Positions 25,716-34,652 of a DNA stretch of 64,000 nucleotides are shown here, one piece after another. The stretch covers positions 50,520 through 114,519 of the forward strand of contig CALROG020000008.1 of the NCBI GenBank assembly GCA_943369755.1, in the 5' to 3' direction. Position 1 is the stretch's first letter. The number at the start of each line of letters is the position of its first letter. This DNA is from CALROG01 sp943369755. Its GTDB lineage: Bacteria; Pseudomonadota; Gammaproteobacteria; Burkholderiales; Burkholderiaceae_C. A program made the translations under genes and the position numbers. Under the pieces are notes generated by a model that made no database searches, was not told the origin of the DNA, and saw only the letters and a list, made by a program, of their open reading frames with translations.

Positions 25716-26993
25716 TCATTTGGCGTAGACCAGATCACGCAAGGTCAGTGAAATACCTGGAACGTAGGTAATCACCATCAGGCAGGCCAGGATCACCAGC
25801 ACAAACGGAATCAGGTGCGGAATGATGCGGTCCAGCGATATTCGTGCCACGGTACAGGCGGCAAACAGGTTCACCCCGAACGGCGGCGTGATCATGCCCA
25901 GAGCCAGGTTCACCACCATGACCAGGCCAAAGTGAACCGGGTCAATGCCAAAGTGAATCGCCACCGGGGCCAGGATCGGTGCCAGCACGATGATGGCCGC
26001 ACTGGTTTCGATGAACATGCCGATGATGAACAGCGCAGCGTTCACGCCCAGCAAAAACAGCGCCGGGCTTTGCAGCACCAATTCGAGCCAGCGGCCAATC
26101 GCGTCCGGCACACCCGCGCGGGTGATCAAAAAGGCGAACAGGCCCGCGTTGGCAATGATGAACATGATCACCGCCGAGCTGATGACCGACTTGCGCAGGA
26201 TCAGGTAGAGGTCTTTAAGCTTGATCTCGCGGTAGATCACCACGCCCACCACCAGCGCGTACAGCACGGCGGCGGCAGAGGCTTCTGTCGGCGTGAACAC
26301 GCCGCCATAAATGCCGCCCAGGATGATGACCGGCATCAGCAGGGCCCAACTGGCTTGCAGGGTGGCCTTGCCCACGCCGAGTCGGCCATCGCCGTCGTTC
26401 TTGCCCCAGCCCTTGATGCGGCAATAAATATGGACGAACAGCATCAGCGCCAGGCCGATGAGCAGGCCCGGGCCGAAGCCGGCAATGAACAGCTCGCCAA
26501 TGGAGACTTCAGCGCTGACGCCGTACAGAATCATTGGAATACTGGGCGGAATGATCACGCCTAGCTCTGCGCTGGTGGCCTGCAGCGCAGCCGCATAGCC
26601 GGTGGGGTAGCCATGCTTGATGAGCGCCGGGATCAAAATGGCGCCAATCGCAAAGGTGGTGGCAACTGACGAGCCCGACACTGCAGCAAAGATCATGCAG
26701 GTCAGCACGCAGGTCATGGGCAGGCCGCCCTGCACGCCGCCAACCAGCGACTTGGCGAATTCCACCAGGCGGCGCGATATGCCGCCGGTTTCCATCAGGT
26801 TGCCGGCCAGGATGAAGAAAGGAATGGCAGCCAGCGGAAACTTGTTGATGGAGTTGAACATCTCCTTGACCGAGATCAGCATGTTGGCATTGGCCACCTG
26901 GATCCCCAGCACGGCTGACAGACCAATCGAGACGGCGACAGACACGGTGAGTGCAAAGCACAACACCATGGTGATGAGCATGACACTGGTCAT
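25716..26993 (-). CDS. dctM: TRAP transporter large permease subunit, DctM type
   Basis: A 425-residue, 12-helix channel subunit of a tripartite ATP-independent periplasmic transporter; uses the sodium or proton gradient to import a carboxylate bound by DctP. Typical strings: FPLAAIPFFILAGNLMETGG, AAVSGSSVATTFAIGAILIP, GVIIPPSIPMILYGV and GMITPPFGVNLFAACTVARI. Its start overlaps the stop of the small permease gene by 4 bp (26990-26993). The stop is about 35 bp from the gcv riboswitch, so some read-through is possible. Confidence 0.95.
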   Translation of the reverse strand: MTSVMLITMVLCFALTVSVAVSIGLSAVLGIQVANANMLISVKEMFNSINKFPLAAIPFFILAGNLMETGGISRRLVEFAKSLVGGVQGGLPMTCVLTCMIFAAVSGSSVATTFAIGAILIPALIKHGYPTGYAAALQATSAELGVIIPPSIPMILYGVSAEVSIGELFIAGFGPGLLIGLALMLFVHIYCRIKGWGKNDGDGRLGVGKATLQASWALLMPVIILGGIYGGVFTPTEASAAAVLYALVVGVVIYREIKLKDLYLILRKSVISSAVIMFIIANAGLFAFLITRAGVPDAIGRWLELVLQSPALFLLGVNAALFIIGMFIETSAAIIVLAPILAPVAIHFGIDPVHFGLVMVVNLALGMITPPFGVNLFAACTVARISLDRIIPHLIPFVLVILACLMVITYVPGISLTLRDLVYAK

Positions 26994-27484
26994 TGTGCTG
27001 TCTCCAGTTCAAGCCGCTGCGGGTCCAGCAGGTTGCCCACGATGCCCAGCACGCAGAACAAGCCGCCGACCGGCATGGCCAGGTAGGCCCAGAACATCGA
27101 AACACCCTCCAGCCCGATCATGGACTGGACTTTGCCCCGGTTGGCGTAGTCCCAGCCCCACCAGATGATGACGGCAATCAGCACCAGCGCGGCAATGCAG
27201 ACCACCCAGTCGAGCGCGCGCTTGATCTTTGGCGGGCTCCAGCGGTAGAGCACGTCCACGCTGACCATTGCGCCTTGTCGGAAAGCCGCTGGAATACCCA
27301 GAAACACCATCCAGATCAGGCTGAAGCGGATGAGCACTTCGGTCCATTCGGCGGGCTGCTCCATCACGAAGCGCATGAAGATCTGGAACACGCCCAGAAA
27401 GGCGGCCAGGGCCATCATGGCGCAGGCGGTGAACATCGCCGCCGTAGTGGCCCAATGTTCAAAGCGCAAAAATTTCTGTTTCAT
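26990..27484 (-). CDS. dctQ: TRAP transporter small permease subunit, DctQ type
   Basis: A 164-residue, four-helix membrane protein that pairs with DctM. The DctQ pattern RFVMEQPAEWTEVLIRFSLIW, FRQGAMVSVDVLYRWSPP and a C-terminal MPVGGLFCVLGIVGNLL is clear. I chose the ATG at 27484 (MKQKFLRFEHW), leaving out eight preceding in-frame residues. The gap to dctP is filled by repeat copy 6, an unusual place inside a transporter operon. Confidence 0.93.
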   Translation of the reverse strand: MKQKFLRFEHWATTAAMFTACAMMALAAFLGVFQIFMRFVMEQPAEWTEVLIRFSLIWMVFLGIPAAFRQGAMVSVDVLYRWSPPKIKRALDWVVCIAALVLIAVIIWWGWDYANRGKVQSMIGLEGVSMFWAYLAMPVGGLFCVLGIVGNLLDPQRLELETAQ

Positions 27485-27515
27485 GGGATCGGCCAGCCTT
27501 GCTTGCATTCAAGTG

Positions 27516-27576
27516 ACAAAAAAGCCCGCAGCCCGCAAGCTGCGGGCGTGACCCGCTATCAAATTTATAGCAATTA
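27516..27576 (+). repeat. Dispersed 60-bp repeat, copy 6
   Basis: AAAAAAGCCCGCAGCCCGCA, then GCTGCGGGCGTGACCCGCTA and TCAAATTTATAGCAATTA. It has two dyads, GCCCGCA-AGC-TGCGGGC and GCTAT-CAAATTT-ATAGC. Its end provides the dctP stop codon (TTA at 27574-27576 on this strand). In the transcript it would fold between dctP and dctQ. Confidence 0.85.
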
Positions 27577-28545
27577 CTTGACTTCGCGAATCTTGTCGAT
27601 GGCAGCCTTGCCGAACTGCTTTTCAAATTCAGCGTTCACCGGGGCCAATGTGGCAACGAATCTGCTTTTGTCCACGTTCTCGACCACGTTCATGCCTTTG
27701 CTGCGCAGCTCGGCCACGCCCTTCGCATCGTCTTCGTCGACGCGGGCGCGGTTGGCCTTGGTGCCTTCCTTGGCGGCGTCCAGAAAGGCCTGTTTGTCGG
27801 CGGCGCTGAGCTTGTCAAAGGCTGGCTTGCTCATCAGGAAGATGGCCGGCGAATAAACGTGGCCAGTCAGCGAGAGGTGCTTTTGCACCTGTTCGAACTT
27901 CGCTGCCATGATCACCGACAACGGATTTTCCTGACCATCCACAGTGCCTTGCTGCAGCGCGGTGAAAACTTCGGGGAATGCCATGGGCGTGGTCACGATG
28001 CCAAGACCTTTGTACGCCGCAATGTGCACCGGGTTTTCCATGGTGCGCATCTTCAGCCCTTTCAGGTCGTCGGGCGCGTTGACGGCACGTTTGCTGTTCG
28101 TCATGTGGCGCACGCCGTTCTCGGCCCACGCCAGTGCCTTGAAGCCCTTGGACTCGAATTTGGTCAGCATTTCCTGGCCAATCGGGCCATCCAGAACCGC
28201 CCGGGCATGGGCCTTGTCGCGGAACAGGAACGGAATGTCCAGAATGCGCGCTTCGGGCACAAAGTTGGGGACCGGTCCGGTCGATGTCAGCGTCAGTTCT
28301 TGAGTTCCCAGCTGAACAGCCTCGATGGACTCGCGCTCACCGCCCAGCGAGCCTGAATAAAACGGCTGCACCTTGTAGCGGCCATTGGTACGCTTTTCCA
28401 CCTCGCGCGCAAAAGTGTCGATGCCCACCCCCTGGTGCGAGTTCTGCGCGACCGAAATACTGATCCGCATGGTGGTTTGCGCCGCAGCGCTGGCAATGAA
28501 TCCTGCCGACAGCGTCAAGGCAAGAACAAGCTTTGAAAATTTCAT
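27574..28545 (-). CDS. dctP: TRAP transporter solute-binding protein, DctP type
   Basis: A 323-residue periplasmic receptor with signal MKFSKLVLALTLSAGFIASAAAQ. DctP features follow: RISISVAQNSHQGVGIDTFA, GRYKVQPFYSGSLGGERESI, the ligand-anchoring Arg in GLKMRTMENPVHIAA, and VDGQENPLSVIMAAKF. It captures a C4-type or related carboxylate; the exact ligand cannot be read off. The ATG at 28545 has GGAG ahead of it. First gene of dctP-dctQ-dctM on the minus strand. Confidence 0.94.
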   Translation of the reverse strand: MKFSKLVLALTLSAGFIASAAAQTTMRISISVAQNSHQGVGIDTFAREVEKRTNGRYKVQPFYSGSLGGERESIEAVQLGTQELTLTSTGPVPNFVPEARILDIPFLFRDKAHARAVLDGPIGQEMLTKFESKGFKALAWAENGVRHMTNSKRAVNAPDDLKGLKMRTMENPVHIAAYKGLGIVTTPMAFPEVFTALQQGTVDGQENPLSVIMAAKFEQVQKHLSLTGHVYSPAIFLMSKPAFDKLSAADKQAFLDAAKEGTKANRARVDEDDAKGVAELRSKGMNVVENVDKSRFVATLAPVNAEFEKQFGKAAIDKIREVK

Positions 28546-28641
28546 GTCTTTGTCTCCATTTATTAGGTAAATCGCGGAACGCTGATTCTGCCACACCCGA
28601 TTCAAGTTGTCATACAACTTGAGGCTGGACCATGGACTCGA

Positions 28642-29937
28642 TCAACGTGATCGCAGTTTAAGCAGCCGCTCGCGCGCCGCCGTCAGGTGCTCGCGCAGGG
28701 TGTACCAGCGGTCGGCAAAGCTGTCGGGCAGGTTCATTTCGGCAACCTGCTTCTCCAGCTTGTCCAGCCGCGTGATGACCCAGCGCAGGGCAATCGGGTC
28801 ACCGGTGGCAATCTTCACCATGTCGGCCTCCAGAAATTTCAGCTCGCCATAAAAATGCTGAAGCGTGGCATTGACGCGCCATTCAATGAACACTGGAACC
28901 CGGCGCAGCAGCAGCAGGGCCAGCAGCGACAGGGGCACCAGCGCATACAGCACCAGTTCGCCCCACTGGGCAGTGCCGTAGGGCAGCAAGGTTTCCATCC
29001 AGGGTCGGATGCCCAGCGCGTATTGCTGGGCCACGGGCGACAGCGGGTAGTCGCCGCCACGCACGGTGGGGTATTGGCCTTGACCCTCCAGGAAGCCGCC
29101 GAGCGAATGCACTTCGTAGGCCACGTCCAGCAGGGTGCGTTGCAACGCCGGGTGCAGGTCGGGGCGTACCAGCAGGTGCGTCAATGTGGCCATGGCGGCC
29201 ATGTCTGCTGACGGGATGTCGCTGCGAAGCTCAATCGAACCCTGGGGCACTACCAGCGGGCGCAGCCGTGGCTCGCGCGCGGCCAGCGCGCCGGCCCGTT
29301 CAACCGGTACCAGACGAACGCCATCCATGCGCGCCAATGCGGCAGCGGTGGACGACTCTCCAGAGGCCACGTGAATCACTGCATCAACCCGGCCCTCGGC
29401 CAACGCAGTCACGGCGGCGTCCCCCACCAGCGCTTCGAACTGCACTTCTTGCGGTTTGACGCGCGCATGGGCCAGCAGCAGCTCTGCGGCCCGGTGGTTG
29501 GACGACCCGAGGGCCGCCACGGCGATGCGCTGGCCGCGCAGTTGCGCGATGCTTTGCACACCATGCGCAGCAAACACCCAGACGATCTCGTGCCCGATCG
29601 CCGCCAGCCCCTGCACCGCCTGGTCCTGGTTGGCATACAGCCCCTGGGCAAAAGCAATATCGATGATCTCTGCAGGGCGGGCCAGGCGGTCCAGCGCATC
29701 CTGCGGGCGCGGGTGAGTGACGATTTCCACCTGCAAGCCCATTCGTTCCAGCCTTGCTGCATACATTTGCGCCAGCCGCAGGTAGCTGCTGCCTGCCGGC
29801 CCGGTACCGATCACCAGGCGCTGGGGTGGCAAGGGCTTCCAGACCAGGGCTGCCCAGGCACTTGAGAGCACCAGTGCCAGCATGATCGGCAGGTACAGCA
29901 ACCACCAGCGTCGCCGGTACAGCAGCAGCAGCTTCAT
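28642..29937 (-). CDS. Membrane-anchored TAXI-family binding protein, paralogue 1
   Basis: A 431-residue protein. A membrane anchor (about 12-31, LLYLPIMLALVLSSAWAALV) is followed by a TAXI-type solute-binding domain (about 40-310: RLVIGTGPAGSSYLRLAQMY, VWVFAAHGVQSIAQLRGQRI). A second membrane helix (about 333-352) and a C-terminal cytoplasmic segment ending DRWYTLREHLTAARERLLKL complete it. Ordinary TAXI proteins are soluble and have no such tail. No fused TRAP permease for the TAXI class is nearby. Its start overlaps the end of the next paralogue by 4 bp, so the two are made together. Confidence 0.85.
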   Translation of the reverse strand: MKLLLLYRRRWWLLYLPIMLALVLSSAWAALVWKPLPPQRLVIGTGPAGSSYLRLAQMYAARLERMGLQVEIVTHPRPQDALDRLARPAEIIDIAFAQGLYANQDQAVQGLAAIGHEIVWVFAAHGVQSIAQLRGQRIAVAALGSSNHRAAELLLAHARVKPQEVQFEALVGDAAVTALAEGRVDAVIHVASGESSTAAALARMDGVRLVPVERAGALAAREPRLRPLVVPQGSIELRSDIPSADMAAMATLTHLLVRPDLHPALQRTLLDVAYEVHSLGGFLEGQGQYPTVRGGDYPLSPVAQQYALGIRPWMETLLPYGTAQWGELVLYALVPLSLLALLLLRRVPVFIEWRVNATLQHFYGELKFLEADMVKIATGDPIALRWVITRLDKLEKQVAEMNLPDSFADRWYTLREHLTAARERLLKLRSR

Positions 29938-31247
29938 CGACCCCTCAGGCTGTAGATGCGATGGCGAACAAAGTCCACATGCTGGTGCAGGGTGTACCAG
30001 CGCTGGGCCAGCTCGCGCGGCAATGGCAGGGTGGAAATCGCGGAGTCCATTCGCGCCAGCCGCTGGTTCAGGCGACTCATGTCGAGGTCGCTCAGGCTGC
30101 GACTGGCCAGGTCGTTTTCAATGAACTTGAGCTCGCCGTACCAGCGCGTGACACGGCTCTCCAGCTTCCAGCGCAGCCAGGCCGGAATCAGCAGCGACAA
30201 CCACCAGGCCAGTACCGCCAGCGGAACGCAGACGATGACCAGCCGCTCAACGACCTGCGCCCACCAAAACGGCAGCAACCGTTCCAGCGCGTTCAACCCG
30301 TGGCCCATGACTTCCCGCGCCTGTGGGGCGGAAGGAAAGTCGCTGCGTCGCAGGGCAGGGAAATCACCCGCACGGTGAAACGGGCCGCCGCCAGTCTGCA
30401 CCTGCATCGCCGCCATGGTCATGATGCGCTTGAGCGCGGGGCTGAGGTCATGGCGCACCACCAGATGGGTGTGGGTGGTCAGCAGCGTGACATCGCGCGC
30501 GGGCAGGCCTGGTCCCAGCGCATCCTGCGCAAGCAGGCGTGGCTCCAGAAAGTGGTTGCGTTCGGCAATAGCGGCCGTTCGGTGCAGTGCCGCCAGATAG
30601 ACACCTGGCGTGCGCAACAGCTTGCCGATGGCTGGCGAGTCAGCCGCCGCCACCATGACAATTGCGTCAATTTCGTCTTTGACCAAGCCCTCCGCTGCCC
30701 GCAAGCCAGTCAACGGCGACAGCCGCAGCTCTTCCGGCTTGATGCGCTGTTGCCGGATCAGTAGCTGGGCCAGCACGCGGTGGCCGCTGCCCTCGGGCCC
30801 GACAGCCACACGCAGCCCGCGCAACTGCAACAGCGAATGCAGTTCACGCTGGCGGCTGAAGATCCACACCGCCTCGATGCCGACGTTGGCCAGGGTCTGC
30901 ACCGCGCTGATGGCGGCGGTTTCTGTTGACTGGGAAGACCAGCCAAAACCGCCCTGGACCAGGGCAACATCGGCCTGGGCCGGATTTGCCTTCAGCCGCT
31001 GCAGGTTTTGGGCCGAACCCTCGGACTCCAGCACCTCGGTTTGAATGCCATGGCGCGCCAGCGCGGCGGCATACTGGGTTGCCACCGGGTGGTAGGCACC
31101 ATCTCTCGGGCCGGCGCTGATGGTGAGCTGCGACGCTGGCATGGGGTACAGCCAGGCCCACAACAGCCAGGCCAGCGCCAAAGTCGCCAGCCCGATGGGC
31201 AGCCGGATGAGCAACCAGCGATAGCGATACAGCGTTGCAGTGGCCAT
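29934..31247 (-). CDS. Membrane-anchored TAXI-family binding protein, paralogue 2
   Basis: A 437-residue protein with the same plan as its downstream neighbour: N-terminal anchor (about 14-33), TAXI domain (QLTISAGPRDGAYHPVATQY, VWIFSRQRELHSLLQLRGLR), second membrane helix (about 335-360) and a tail with TRWYGELKFIENDLASR..AQRWYTLHQHVDFVRHRIYSLRG. The tail motif WYGELKFxExD..RWYTLxxH is shared by both. The two probably arose by duplication and may form a heteromeric receptor. The ligand and any transport partner are unknown. Confidence 0.85.
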   Translation of the reverse strand: MATATLYRYRWLLIRLPIGLATLALAWLLWAWLYPMPASQLTISAGPRDGAYHPVATQYAAALARHGIQTEVLESEGSAQNLQRLKANPAQADVALVQGGFGWSSQSTETAAISAVQTLANVGIEAVWIFSRQRELHSLLQLRGLRVAVGPEGSGHRVLAQLLIRQQRIKPEELRLSPLTGLRAAEGLVKDEIDAIVMVAAADSPAIGKLLRTPGVYLAALHRTAAIAERNHFLEPRLLAQDALGPGLPARDVTLLTTHTHLVVRHDLSPALKRIMTMAAMQVQTGGGPFHRAGDFPALRRSDFPSAPQAREVMGHGLNALERLLPFWWAQVVERLVIVCVPLAVLAWWLSLLIPAWLRWKLESRVTRWYGELKFIENDLASRSLSDLDMSRLNQRLARMDSAISTLPLPRELAQRWYTLHQHVDFVRHRIYSLRGR

Positions 31248-31298
31248 GCCCGCAATTCCTCCCGTGTGGGGGAGTTATAGCGCACATGGCAGCAGCCT

Positions 31299-31322
31299 GC
31301 TACCGGGGCTGACACCGGTAGC
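31299..31322. terminator. Hairpin downstream of the ETF-QO gene
   Basis: GCTACCGG (31299-31306) and CCGGTAGC (31315-31322) form an 8-bp stem with an 8-base loop, 15 bases after the ETF-QO stop and before the TAXI pair start. There is no U-run, so termination is only possible. Confidence 0.4.
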
Positions 31323-31336
31323 GGGTGCCGGGCAAA

Positions 31337-33034
31337 CTACATGCCTACATAGTTCGGCCCGCCGCCGCCTTCGGGCGTGACCCAGACGATGTTCTGGCTC
31401 GGGTCCTTGATGTCGCAGGTCTTGCAGTGCACGCAGTTCTGGGCGTTGATTTGCAGCCGGTCAGTGTTGTCGGCGTTCTTCACGAACTCATAGACGCCAG
31501 CCGGGCAATAGCGGGCCTCGGGCCCGGCGTAGCGGCTGAGGTTGAGGCCCACCGGCACTGCCGCGTCCTTGAGCGTCAGGTGTGCAGGCTGGTTTTCTTC
31601 GTGATTGGTGTTGGAAATGAACACCGAACTCAGCCGGTCGAAGGTGAGCTTGCCATCGGGTTTGGGGTATTCAATCGGCGTGCATTCGGCGGCGGGTTTG
31701 AGCGACAGGTGGTCGGGTTTGTCGCGCCGCAGCGTCCAGGGAACATGGCCGCGCAGCACGAACTGCTCGACACCGTTCATCAAGGTGGCCACGGTCAGGC
31801 CCTTCTTGAACCAGGCCTTGAAGTTGCGTGACTTGTTCAGTTCGGTGTGCAGCCAGCTGTTTTCGAAGGCTTGCGGGTAGGCGCTCAGCTCGTCGTGCTG
31901 GCGGCCTGCCGCTACCGCGTCGTAGGCCGCTTCAGCCGCCAGCATGCCGGTCTTGATGGCGGCGTGGCTGCCCTTGATGCGGCTGACGTTCAAAAAGCCC
32001 GCGTCGCAGCCCACCAGCGCACCGCCCGGGAACACCGTCTTGGGCAGCGACAACAAGCCCCCGGCCGTGATGGCGCGTGCGCCGTAGCCCAGCCGCTTGC
32101 CGGGCTTGATGCCGCGCGCCTCGTCGCCCTCCAGATACCAGCGGATGTTGGGGTGCGTTTTCCAGCGCTGAAATTCCTCGAACGGGCTCAGGTACGGGTT
32201 GCTGTAGTCGAGCCCGGTAATGAAACCCAGCGTGACCTTGTTGTCTTCCATGTGGTACAGGAAGGCACCGCCATAGGTGGCGCTGTCCATGGGCCAGCCG
32301 GCGGTGTGCATCACAAAGCCGGGCTGATGGCGCTTGGGGTCGATCTCCCACACCTCCTTGATGCCCAGGCCATAGGTTTGCGGGTCGCGCCCGGCGTCGA
32401 GCTTGAAATTTGCGATCAGCTGCTTGCCCAGATGGCCGCGTGCGCCTTCGGCGAACACGGTGTATTTGGCGTGCAGTTCCATGCCAAGCTGGAAGTTCTC
32501 GGTGGGCTCGCCTTCCTTGCCCACACCCATGTTGCCGGTGGCCACACCCTTGACCGAGCCGTCGGCGTTGTACAGCACTTCAGCGGCCGCGAAGCCAGGA
32601 AATATTTCAACCCCGAGCGCCTCGGCCTGCTGCGCCAGCCAGCGGGTGACGTTGCCCAGGCTGACGATGTAGTTGCCGTGATTCTGGAAGCATTGCGGCA
32701 ACACGAAATTGGGCGTGCGAAACGCCAGCTTTTCGCCCAGAAACATCATCGCGTCGTCGGTCACCGGCTGGTTCAGCGGTGCGCCGCGTGCCTTCCAGTC
32801 GGGGAACAGCTCTGTCAGCGCGCGTGGGTCCATGATGGCACCCGACAAAATATGCGCGCCCGGCTCCGAGCCCTTTTCCAGCACCACCACCGACACGTCT
32901 GTGCCCTTTTCGGCGGCCAGTTGCTTCAGGCGGATTGCGGTGGCCAGGCCACCGGGGCCGCCGCCTACCACCACCACGTCGTAGTCCATCGCTTCGCGCG
33001 GGCCGAACTGCGCCAGTATTTCTTCGTGGGTCAT
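31337..33034 (-). CDS. Electron transfer flavoprotein-ubiquinone oxidoreductase
   Basis: A 565-residue membrane-associated enzyme passing electrons from reduced ETF (fatty-acid and amino-acid oxidation) to ubiquinone. The FAD-binding VVVVGGGPGGLATAIRLKQL is at the N-terminus, the middle contains VGCDAGFLNVSRIKGSHAA, and the C-terminal [4Fe-4S] ferredoxin segment holds the cysteines of NAQNCVHCKTCDIKDPSQN. An ATG at 32989 (MDYDVVVVGGG) is an alternative start. It is divergent from an SDR gene, and the shared gap has a clear palindrome. Confidence 0.96.
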   Translation of the reverse strand: MTHEEILAQFGPREAMDYDVVVVGGGPGGLATAIRLKQLAAEKGTDVSVVVLEKGSEPGAHILSGAIMDPRALTELFPDWKARGAPLNQPVTDDAMMFLGEKLAFRTPNFVLPQCFQNHGNYIVSLGNVTRWLAQQAEALGVEIFPGFAAAEVLYNADGSVKGVATGNMGVGKEGEPTENFQLGMELHAKYTVFAEGARGHLGKQLIANFKLDAGRDPQTYGLGIKEVWEIDPKRHQPGFVMHTAGWPMDSATYGGAFLYHMEDNKVTLGFITGLDYSNPYLSPFEEFQRWKTHPNIRWYLEGDEARGIKPGKRLGYGARAITAGGLLSLPKTVFPGGALVGCDAGFLNVSRIKGSHAAIKTGMLAAEAAYDAVAAGRQHDELSAYPQAFENSWLHTELNKSRNFKAWFKKGLTVATLMNGVEQFVLRGHVPWTLRRDKPDHLSLKPAAECTPIEYPKPDGKLTFDRLSSVFISNTNHEENQPAHLTLKDAAVPVGLNLSRYAGPEARYCPAGVYEFVKNADNTDRLQINAQNCVHCKTCDIKDPSQNIVWVTPEGGGGPNYVGM

Positions 33035-33131
33035 GAGAAGGTCTCGCTGATTGATAATGAATTTTCGTTGCCGCGGGCAACAAGCGCGTGTCGCTCGATG
33101 GACTGCATTTTATGCGGCGGCAGCGCACAAT

Positions 33132-33145
33132 CGAACGACCGTTCG
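33132..33145. promoter_or_regulatory. Palindrome CGAACG-AC-CGTTCG in the ETF-QO / SDR divergent gap
   Basis: Arms of six bases are exact reverse complements around a 2-base centre, flanked by AT on one side and TAT on the other. The form (GAACG..CGTTC) is typical of TetR-family operators that control fatty-acid or branched-chain catabolism. It is 27 bp upstream of the SDR start and about 100 bp upstream of the ETF-QO start, so one repressor could control both. The regulator is not in the window. Confidence 0.55.
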
Positions 33146-33171
33146 TATCTGATTAGACTGGAGACTCTGAC

Positions 33172-33954
33172 GTGGCTTACAGCATTGACCTCTCGGGCCG
33201 GGTGGCCTTCATCACCGGTGCATCAGGGGGCCTGGGCGCGCAGTTTGCCAAGACTCTGGCGCGCGCCGGTGCCGCCGTCGTGCTGGCCAGCCGCCGTGTT
33301 GAAAAGCTCAAGGACCTGCGTGCGCAAATAGAAGCCGAAGGCGGCGACGCCCATGTGCTGGCCCTGGACGTGACCGACCTGCAAAGCGTGAAGGCAGCAG
33401 TGGCCCACGCAGAGACCGAGGTCGGCTCCATTGACATCCTGGTCAACAACTCGGGCGTCAGCACCACGCAGCGTATTCAGGACGTTGAAGAGGCCGACTA
33501 CGACTTCATCTTCAATACCAATGTGAAGGGCGCGTTCTTTGTGGCGCAGGAAGTTGGCAAGCGCATGCTGGCGCGCGCCCGTGGCGCGGCACCCGGCACC
33601 TTTACCGGCGGGCGCATCATCAACATTGCCAGCATGGCCGGGCTGAAAGTGCTGCCGCAGATCGGTGTGTACTGCATGAGCAAGGCCGCCGTGGTGCAGA
33701 TGACCAAGGCCATGGCGCTGGAGTGGGGGCGTTTTGGCATTAACGTCAACGCCATTTGCCCCGGCTATATCGACACCGAGATCAACCACCACCACTGGCA
33801 AACCGAACAAGGGCAAAAGCTGGTTCAGATGCTGCCGCGCAAGCGTGTCGGCGCGCCGCAGGACCTGGACGCCTTGCTGGTGATGCTGGCCAGTGACCAA
33901 AGCCACTTCATCAATGGCGCGGTGATTGCCGCCGACGACGGCTTCGGCGCGTAA
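33172..33954 (+). CDS. Short-chain dehydrogenase/reductase
   Basis: A 260-residue Rossmann-fold NAD(P)H oxidoreductase. The cofactor loop is TGASGGLGAQFAK, with LVNNSGVSTTQ next; the catalytic set is Ser in INIASMAG, Tyr and Lys in YCMSKAAVVQM, and the C-terminal part has ICPGYIDTEINHHHW. The start is a GTG preceded by GGAG. The partner ETF-QO and the shared palindrome point to acyl-CoA (3-hydroxyacyl-CoA-like) catabolism, but the substrate is not proven. Confidence 0.92.
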   Translation: MAYSIDLSGRVAFITGASGGLGAQFAKTLARAGAAVVLASRRVEKLKDLRAQIEAEGGDAHVLALDVTDLQSVKAAVAHAETEVGSIDILVNNSGVSTTQRIQDVEEADYDFIFNTNVKGAFFVAQEVGKRMLARARGAAPGTFTGGRIINIASMAGLKVLPQIGVYCMSKAAVVQMTKAMALEWGRFGINVNAICPGYIDTEINHHHWQTEQGQKLVQMLPRKRVGAPQDLDALLVMLASDQSHFINGAVIAADDGFGA

Positions 33955-34004
33955 CCATCGGGATTCCCAAACGCGACAGGCGCGAGGGCTCGACTATCTG
34001 AGTT

Positions 34005-34589
34005 TTACTTTTGCTTGGGCACCCGGCCCATCAGATAAAACTCGGGGTTGGGCAGCATGTTGCTGAAGCTGGCCATGCGGTTGGACAGGCCAAAGAACGC
34101 TGTGATGGCTGCAATGTCCCAGATGTCTTCATCGTCAAAACCGTGGGCATGCAGGGGCGCGAAGTCGGCGTCGCCAATGTCGGCGGAGTGCAGGCAAACC
34201 TTCATCGCAAAGTCGAGCATGGCCATCTGGCGCGGGGTGATGTCGGCCTTGCGGTAGTTCACGCTCACCTGGTCTGCGACCAGCGGCTTTTTTTCGTAGA
34301 TGCGCAGAATTGCACCATGCGCCACCACGCAGTACAGGCAGTTGTTGGCCGCGCTGGTTGCCGTAACAATCATCTCGCGGTCGCCCTTGCTAAGGTTGCT
34401 GGTGCGGCCCACGGTTTCGGGTGCCATCAGCGCGTCGTGGTACGCAAAGAAGGCGCGCCATTCAGCCGGGCGGCGGGCAAAGGCCAGGAACACATTGGGC
34501 ACAAAACCGGCTTTGTCCTGCACCTCCAGCACCTTGGCCTTGATGTCTTCCGGCAGATCCGTGATGTCAGGGGCAGGGTAGCGGGGCAT
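34005..34589 (-). CDS. Peroxidase-related AhpD/CMD-fold protein
   Basis: A 194-residue all-helical protein of the carboxymuconolactone decarboxylase superfamily, the branch annotated as uncharacterised peroxidase-related enzymes. The redox pair and proton-relay His are present in ANNCLYCVVAHGAILR. Other strings: GFVPNVFLAFARRPAEWRAF and DIAAITAFFGLSNRMASF. Likely function is thiol-based peroxide reduction, as in AhpD; a partner is not known. It is downstream of the desaturase gene on the same strand. Confidence 0.87.
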   Translation of the reverse strand: MPRYPAPDITDLPEDIKAKVLEVQDKAGFVPNVFLAFARRPAEWRAFFAYHDALMAPETVGRTSNLSKGDREMIVTATSAANNCLYCVVAHGAILRIYEKKPLVADQVSVNYRKADITPRQMAMLDFAMKVCLHSADIGDADFAPLHAHGFDDEDIWDIAAITAFFGLSNRMASFSNMLPNPEFYLMGRVPKQK

Positions 34590-34652
34590 GGGTTCTCCAG
34601 AAGTAAATCAGTAGCCGGCAAGCAAAAAAGCTCGCAGTCTTTTGATGGTACT

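Noticed and set aside
34605..34650. AGTAGCCGGCAAGC..AAAAAAGCTCGCAG as an eleventh copy of the repeat
   Set aside because: Order and spacing of the matching pieces do not agree with the family; too weak to count.
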